Shown here: positions 60,420 to 64,000 of the stretch, one piece after another
Position numbering within the stretch: position 1 is the stretch's first letter
How the letters are laid out: every line of letters begins with the position of its first letter
NCBI RefSeq assembly: GCF_049647105.1
Contig: NZ_JBARWZ010000151.1
Coordinates: forward strand, 1-64,000
Length of the DNA: 64,000 nt
Direction of reading: 5' to 3'
Source: Actinophytocola sp049647105
GTDB taxonomy: Bacteria; Actinomycetota; Actinomycetes; Mycobacteriales; Pseudonocardiaceae
The notes under the pieces: generated by a model
Seen by the model: only the letters and a program-made list of their open reading frames with translations
Database searches by the model: none
What the model was told of the DNA's origin: nothing
Position numbers and translations under genes: made by a program

Positions 60420-61511
60420 CTACTTGGGCGGCAGCATAGGCATCACCACATAGCGGACTGTCGGTTCCATCGGCTCCACGGCCGAGAAGACGGTGGCGCG
60501 CATGCCGGGCTGGATCTCCATCCGGACCTGCCTGCCGGAGAAGCAGCGAAGCGCGTCGGTGAGGAAGCGGAACTGGTAGGCCTGGCCGGTGCGCCCACCG
60601 TCCACACCCGCCTTCACCGACTCCTCCGCCTCGCCCGCCTTCGTGTCCGCGCCACGCAGGCGGATCTCACCCTCGCCGATCTCCACCAGCAGGACGCCGC
60701 GCGCGTCCGTGTAGAGGCCGACCCGGCGGACCGCACCCGCCAGCGCGTCGGCGTCCGTGGTGACGACCGTGTCCACGTCCGACAGGTGGATCTTCGACTC
60801 GTGCAGGAACGAGCCGTCGAGCACCGCGGTCGTGGCCAGGGCGCCGTGCCAGCCGAGGCCGAACCGGTCGCGGTCGGCGTGCACCGTGACCTCGCCCGCC
60901 GGGAGCTGGCGCGCCAGCTCGGTCAGCAGGCTCGCCGGGACCAGCGCGTCGACCGTGCCCCGCGCGTGCCACGGCAGTGACGCGAGCGCCATCTGGTAGC
61001 GGTCGGTCGCGACCATGATCAGCCGGTCGCCCTCCGAGCGGACCCGGACTCCGGTGAACATGGGTAACGCGTCGTCCCGCGACGCCGCCAGCACGGCCGT
61101 GGCCAGCGCGGACGCGAACAAGGCTCCGTCGACCGTGCCCGCGACCGTCGGCGCGTCGCCGACGCCGGGGTGGACGTCCGCGTCCAGCAGCGGCAGCGCG
61201 TAGCGGGCACCCGGGGCCCGGATCGCCAGCTTCGAGCCCTCCACCACCAGCCGGACCTGCTCCTGCTCCAGCGCACGTAACGTGTCGGCCAGCGGCTTGG
61301 CAGGCACCAGCACCCGCCCCTCGGTGTGCACGACCGCGTCCCGGCGCACCCTGGCCGCCCGCTCCCGGTCGTTGGCCGCGAGCGATACGCCCTCGGCCGT
61401 CGCGGTCAGGAGCAGCCCGGACAGCACGGGGTCGATCAGCTTGCCGGGAACGAGCTTGACCAGCGCGGATGCGGCGCCGGCGAGTGCCGCGGTGGTGACG
61501 GTGACGTCCAT
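60420..61511 (-). CDS. DnaN-type sliding clamp, second paralogue
   Basis: 363 aa with the three-domain layout of the DNA polymerase III beta clamp. Domain 1 starts MDVTVTTAALAGAASALVKLVP and shows VLSGLLLTATAEGVSLAANDRERAARV (split); domain 2 has FASALATAVLAASRDDALPMFTGVRVRSEGDRLIMVATDRYQMALASLPW (split), the hallmark TDR(Y/F)(R/Q)(L/M)A motif; domain 3 ends PTVRYVVMPMLPPK, where the clamp normally ends in a peptide-binding MPVRL/MPMR. The replicative dnaN is normally next to dnaA, so this is a second copy, as in Streptomyces. ATG at 61511 lies 7 nt after TAACTT (leaderless). Confidence 0.85.
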   Translation of the reverse strand: MDVTVTTAALAGAASALVKLVPGKLIDPVLSGLLLTATAEGVSLAANDRERAARVRRDAVVHTEGRVLVPAKPLADTLRALEQEQVRLVVEGSKLAIRAPGARYALPLLDADVHPGVGDAPTVAGTVDGALFASALATAVLAASRDDALPMFTGVRVRSEGDRLIMVATDRYQMALASLPWHARGTVDALVPASLLTELARQLPAGEVTVHADRDRFGLGWHGALATTAVLDGSFLHESKIHLSDVDTVVTTDADALAGAVRRVGLYTDARGVLLVEIGEGEIRLRGADTKAGEAEESVKAGVDGGRTGQAYQFRFLTDALRCFSGRQVRMEIQPGMRATVFSAVEPMEPTVRYVVMPMLPPK

Positions 61512-61551
61512 GGCGAACAAGTTAGACCCGACCACCGACAATCGCCGCGGG

Positions 61552-62784
61552 TCAGCTCACGGCGACGAGTTCCGGCACGGGCGCGTGCTGCTCGACGACC
61601 GTGTGCCTGCGCGACATGACCAGCCCGGCGATCAGCAAGCCAGCGACACTGGCCGAGAGGAACGCCGACCACACGCCGACCTGCTCCACCAGGTAGCCGC
61701 TGGCCGACTGGCCCGCCGCGAGCCCGAGCGTCACCGACGTGACGATCCAGCCGAACGCCTCCGTGGCCGTGCCGTCCGGCGCGACCAGCTCGATCATGGT
61801 CGAGTGCGTCGTGGACTGCGGGGTGATCCACATGCCCGCGAACAGTGACAGCACCGCCAGCCAGAGCAGGCTCGACGTGGTCGCCAGCGGCGCGACGAAC
61901 AGCGCGAACATGCCAAGCAGGAACGGCAGCCGCAGCCCCATCCGCTTCGGCCACGGGTGCGCCGCGAAGTACACGCCGAAGATCACCGAGGTCAGCGACC
62001 ACGCGGCCAGCATGACGCCGCCGAGCGGCGCGTGGCCTGCGTTGGTCGCGGCGGCGGGGATGGCGACCTCGATGAACCCGACGGTGACGCCGAACCCGAG
62101 CGCGGCCAGCGCGACCGTGCGCATGCCGGGGGTGGCGAGGGCGCCGAGCAGGCGACCACCGCCGTTCTTCGTGGGTGCCACGGCGCGGACGGCGGCCGTG
62201 AGCCCGAAGCCGACGCCGCCGATCACCATGCACGCGGCACTGAACACGAGGCCCGTCCCTGCCCACGGCGCCGCGACCATGAGGCCGGCGAGCGCGGGGC
62301 CGAGGATGAAGAAGACCTCGAGGCTGATGGCCTCGTACGCGAACGCGGCGTGCCGGACCGGGCCTGCCGGGACCAGGTGTGTCCACAGTGCCCGGGACGC
62401 GGAGCCGACCATCGGTTCTGTGAAGCCGATGAGCCAGCCGAGCGCGACCAGCGCCGGGCCGGTCTGCCCGGACTCGATGGCGATGATGACGGCTGTGACG
62501 GTCGCCACGAACAGCGCAGAGGCGACCATGAGCGGCTTGGTCGGGCCGAGCCGGTCCATGATGCGTCCCTGCGCGACCGCGCCGATGGCGACGCCGACGA
62601 GCGAGCCAGCGGAGACGAAGCCGGCGATCGTGAACGAGCCCGTCTCCCGCTGCACGTACAGGAGTAAGGAGAGGCCGACCATCGCGATCGGCATCCTGGC
62701 CAGCAAAGATGTGAGGACCGGCGCACGTGCGCCCGGTGTGGTCAGTGCGGCGCGGAAGTCGGCGAGATTGGCGGAGTGGGACAC
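61552..62784 (-). CDS. Major facilitator superfamily transporter
   Basis: 410 aa, twelve hydrophobic segments. Loop 2-3 motif is seen as GRIMDRLGPTKPLMVAS (about residues 70-86); a helical start LLARMPIAMVGLSLLLYVQRETG is typical of small drug/sugar MFS exporters. GTG at 62784 is the start nearest the domain; the frame is open upstream only through the operator region. Directly upstream lies a GTACCA/TGGTAC operator array, so expression is regulated, but no regulator gene is adjacent. Confidence 0.8.
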   Translation of the reverse strand: MSHSANLADFRAALTTPGARAPVLTSLLARMPIAMVGLSLLLYVQRETGSFTIAGFVSAGSLVGVAIGAVAQGRIMDRLGPTKPLMVASALFVATVTAVIIAIESGQTGPALVALGWLIGFTEPMVGSASRALWTHLVPAGPVRHAAFAYEAISLEVFFILGPALAGLMVAAPWAGTGLVFSAACMVIGGVGFGLTAAVRAVAPTKNGGGRLLGALATPGMRTVALAALGFGVTVGFIEVAIPAAATNAGHAPLGGVMLAAWSLTSVIFGVYFAAHPWPKRMGLRLPFLLGMFALFVAPLATTSSLLWLAVLSLFAGMWITPQSTTHSTMIELVAPDGTATEAFGWIVTSVTLGLAAGQSASGYLVEQVGVWSAFLSASVAGLLIAGLVMSRRHTVVEQHAPVPELVAVS

Positions 62785-62786
62785 AC

Positions 62787-62820
62787 GTACCAGTATGCCA
62801 AACTCTGGTACGCGCGTACC
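62787..62820. promoter_or_regulatory. GTACC operator array of the MFS gene
   Basis: GTACCAG (62787-62793) and CTGGTAC (62805-62811) form one inverted repeat. GGTACGCGCGTACC (62807-62820) is a perfect 14-base palindrome sharing its left arm. The three half-sites immediately precede the GTG start. Confidence 0.65.
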
Positions 62821-63135
62821 AATCAAATCCATTCGGTCACGGTTCGGTAACGACAGGGGATAGCGCACAACGGATGGGTATTCGAATCAGTCCTCGTTTT
62901 ATATGACAGGTTCCCTTCCGCGGGCGGTAACGACCGGCAGCGGAAAGGTGTTCAAGTCCACAAGCTCCCTCCGGCAGACATGGGTCGGGGCCTAATGGTT
63001 CGGAGGGCGGGGAGCGTGGGCCGTCGGGGGATGGTTCGCGCAAAGCGAGGAGCCGGAGCGCCGCGTCGGGGGCGGTGCCCGGCTCCTTTGCTGTTCGCGG
63101 GCCGCTCAGGGTGTCCAGAAGGGTCACGAGCACGC
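62821..63135. other. Non-coding region between MFS and crp
   Basis: About 315 bases with no supported gene. The first 90 bases are A/T-richer (TTTTATATGACAGG at about 62898) and look like promoter DNA. The open frames crossing it read through crp in a wrong frame. No known riboswitch was recognised. Confidence 0.5.
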
Positions 63136-63171
63136 GAAAGGGCCCGGCACCGTTTCGGTGCGGGCCCTTTC
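63136..63171 (-). terminator. Terminator after crp
   Basis: GAAAGGGCCCGGCACCG (63136-63152) pairs with CGGTGCGGGCCCTTTC (63156-63171), with one bulged base and a TTT loop. Confidence 0.85.
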
Positions 63172-63180
63172 AGGCGTGAC

Positions 63181-63855
63181 TCATCTGGCGCGGCGGGCCA
63201 GGCGCTCTGGGTCGAGGATCAGCACGCTCTTGCCTTCGAGGCGCAGCCAGCCGCGGTGCGCGAAGTCCGCGAGTGCCTTGTTGACCGTCTCGCGGGAGGC
63301 GCCGACGTACTGGGCGATCTCCTCCTGCGTGAGGTCGTGCATGACGCGCAGCAGGCCCGCCTCCTGGCTGCCGAAACGCTGCGCGAACTGCAGCAGCGCC
63401 TTGGCCACGCGGCCGGGCACGTCCGTGAAGATCAGGTCCGCCAGCATGCCGTTCGTCCGGCGCAGGCGGCGGGCGATGACGCGCAGGAGCTGCTCCGCGA
63501 TCTCCGGGCGGGTCGCGATCCACTGGCGCAGCGCCGGGCGGTCCATCGTGCGGGCGACGACCTCGGTGACGGTCGTCGCGGTCGACGTGCGCGGGCCCGG
63601 GTCGAAAATGGACAGCTCGCCGAACATGTCGGCGGGGCCCATGATGCCCAGCAGGTTCTCCCGGCCGTCGGGTGACTTGCGGCCGAGCTTCACCTTGCCC
63701 GACTGGATGATGTAAAGACGGTCGCCGGGCTCGCCCTCCGCGAAGATCACGTGCCCGCGCGGAAACTCAACGGTCTCCAGCGTCTGAGCGAGCGCTTCAG
63801 CGGCAGCCGGTTCGACACCCTGGAAGATGCCGGCCCTGGCAAGGGTCTCGTCCAC
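63181..63855 (-). CDS. crp: cAMP receptor-type regulator Crp
   Basis: 224 aa, almost collinear with M. tuberculosis CRP (Rv3676). Cyclic-nucleotide domain with the phosphate-binding cassette FGELSIFDPGPRTSTATTVTE (about residues 78-98, split), the long central helix (QLLRVIARRLRRTNGMLADLIF), and a C-terminal winged helix with HDLTQEEIAQYVGASRETVNKALADFAHRGWLRLEG (split). GTG at 63855 follows GGGAGG and gives VDETLARAGIFQGVEP; 5 further upstream codons have no support. Global regulator of carbon and respiratory genes in relatives. A CRP-like site lies upstream. Confidence 0.95.
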   Translation of the reverse strand: MDETLARAGIFQGVEPAAAEALAQTLETVEFPRGHVIFAEGEPGDRLYIIQSGKVKLGRKSPDGRENLLGIMGPADMFGELSIFDPGPRTSTATTVTEVVARTMDRPALRQWIATRPEIAEQLLRVIARRLRRTNGMLADLIFTDVPGRVAKALLQFAQRFGSQEAGLLRVMHDLTQEEIAQYVGASRETVNKALADFAHRGWLRLEGKSVLILDPERLARRAR

Positions 63856-63932
63856 CTGCGTCCCTCCCAATCAGCCTCGAGGCAGCGACCAGCGGCAACG
63901 GCGCCCTGATCACTAATTGGAAGTGTAGAGCG

Positions 63933-63948
63933 TGTGCGGTGGATCACC
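63933..63948. promoter_or_regulatory. CRP-like binding site upstream of crp
   Basis: TGTGCGGTGGATCACC matches the consensus TGTGA-N6-TCACA except at positions 5 and 16. It lies 78 bases before the crp start, so crp may be autoregulated. Confidence 0.5.
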
Positions 63949-63974
63949 TCGCAGGGCGTACCACTGGTATGTCG

Positions 63975-64000
63975 TCAGCCGATCTTCTTGGGCAGGTCGG
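63975..64000 (-). CDS. 3' end of an unidentified gene
   Basis: On the minus strand the last window bases read ...DLPKKIG followed by TGA (stop at 63977-63975). Only seven codons are visible, so no function can be assigned; in mycobacteria nth lies close to crp. Confidence 0.35.

Noticed and set aside
62821..63135. ydaO-type (c-di-AMP) or other riboswitch before crp or the MFS gene
   Set aside because: No conserved core of a known class was recognised, and the region is not placed as a 5' leader of crp.

Overview
The window is chromosomal DNA from a high-G+C actinomycete, most likely a member of the Pseudonocardiaceae (Lentzea/Saccharothrix/Actinosynnema type). The evidence is the near-uniform G/C third codon positions, the many GTGA/ATGA start-stop overlaps, the frequent leaderless-looking starts (TANNNT about 6-7 nt before the start codon), and gene order. 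That order follows Mycobacterium tuberculosis from dnaX-ami1-ybaB-recR through leuA, ask and asd to ponA2-whiB4-bagAB-ridA-crp. The genus cannot be fixed from the sequence alone.

Layout. 1-2921: end of dnaX, a peptidoglycan amidase lipoprotein, ybaB, recR and a P-loop kinase. 3026-8813: a complete five-gene peptide ABC importer. 8935-10869: leuA on the minus strand behind a leucine-rich leader peptide and a stem-loop (attenuator). 10983-11600: two tandemly duplicated small membrane proteins. 11709-16472: a small sterol-ring (HIP) catabolism island, fadD3 / kstR2 / fadA6 / two SDRs, with two different TetR-type operators. 16494-31796: housekeeping and stress genes (nitroreductase, mannosyltransferase, ask-asd, furA-katA, Dps, S9 peptidase, hemerythrin) ending in a cell-surface set (DUF11 protein, Gly/Asn-tailed membrane protein, class F sortase).

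31883-47588: a 15.7-kb actinomycete integrative and conjugative element (AICE) in a tRNA-Pro(CGG) gene, bounded by perfect 48-bp direct repeats. Right half, backbone: GntR (KorSA-like) repressor, small spread proteins, SpdB-like membrane protein, FtsK/TraB-type DNA translocase, DnaB-N-like protein, DUF3631 replication ATPase, Xis and Int. Left half, cargo: a nucleotidyltransferase (DUF6932-like) with an unrecognised 325-aa partner behind a 136-bp nested inverted repeat; an XRE/TPR regulator coupled to a SLOG-type protein; an XRE-FGE-fold fusion without the catalytic cysteines; a class IV PLP enzyme; and small proteins. Three repeat clusters (GTTCRGYG at 38990, CTAG at 42982-43081, CGCGACC/GGTCGCG at 45250-45421) are candidate operator, transfer or replication sites.

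47547-64000: the tRNA-Pro gene, a metallophosphatase, yqeY, ponA2, whiB4, the BagA/BagB (Get3/ArsA-like) ATPases, DUF4177, RidA, two Pseudonocardiaceae-type paralogues of unknown function, an oxidoreductase, a Nudix hydrolase, a metallo-beta-lactamase-fold hydrolase, a second DnaN-type sliding clamp, an MFS transporter with a GTACC operator array, and crp with a CRP-like site upstream. The best places to look for an undescribed system are the AICE cargo (32.3-34.1 kb and 34.4-38.9 kb) and the AICE repeat clusters.
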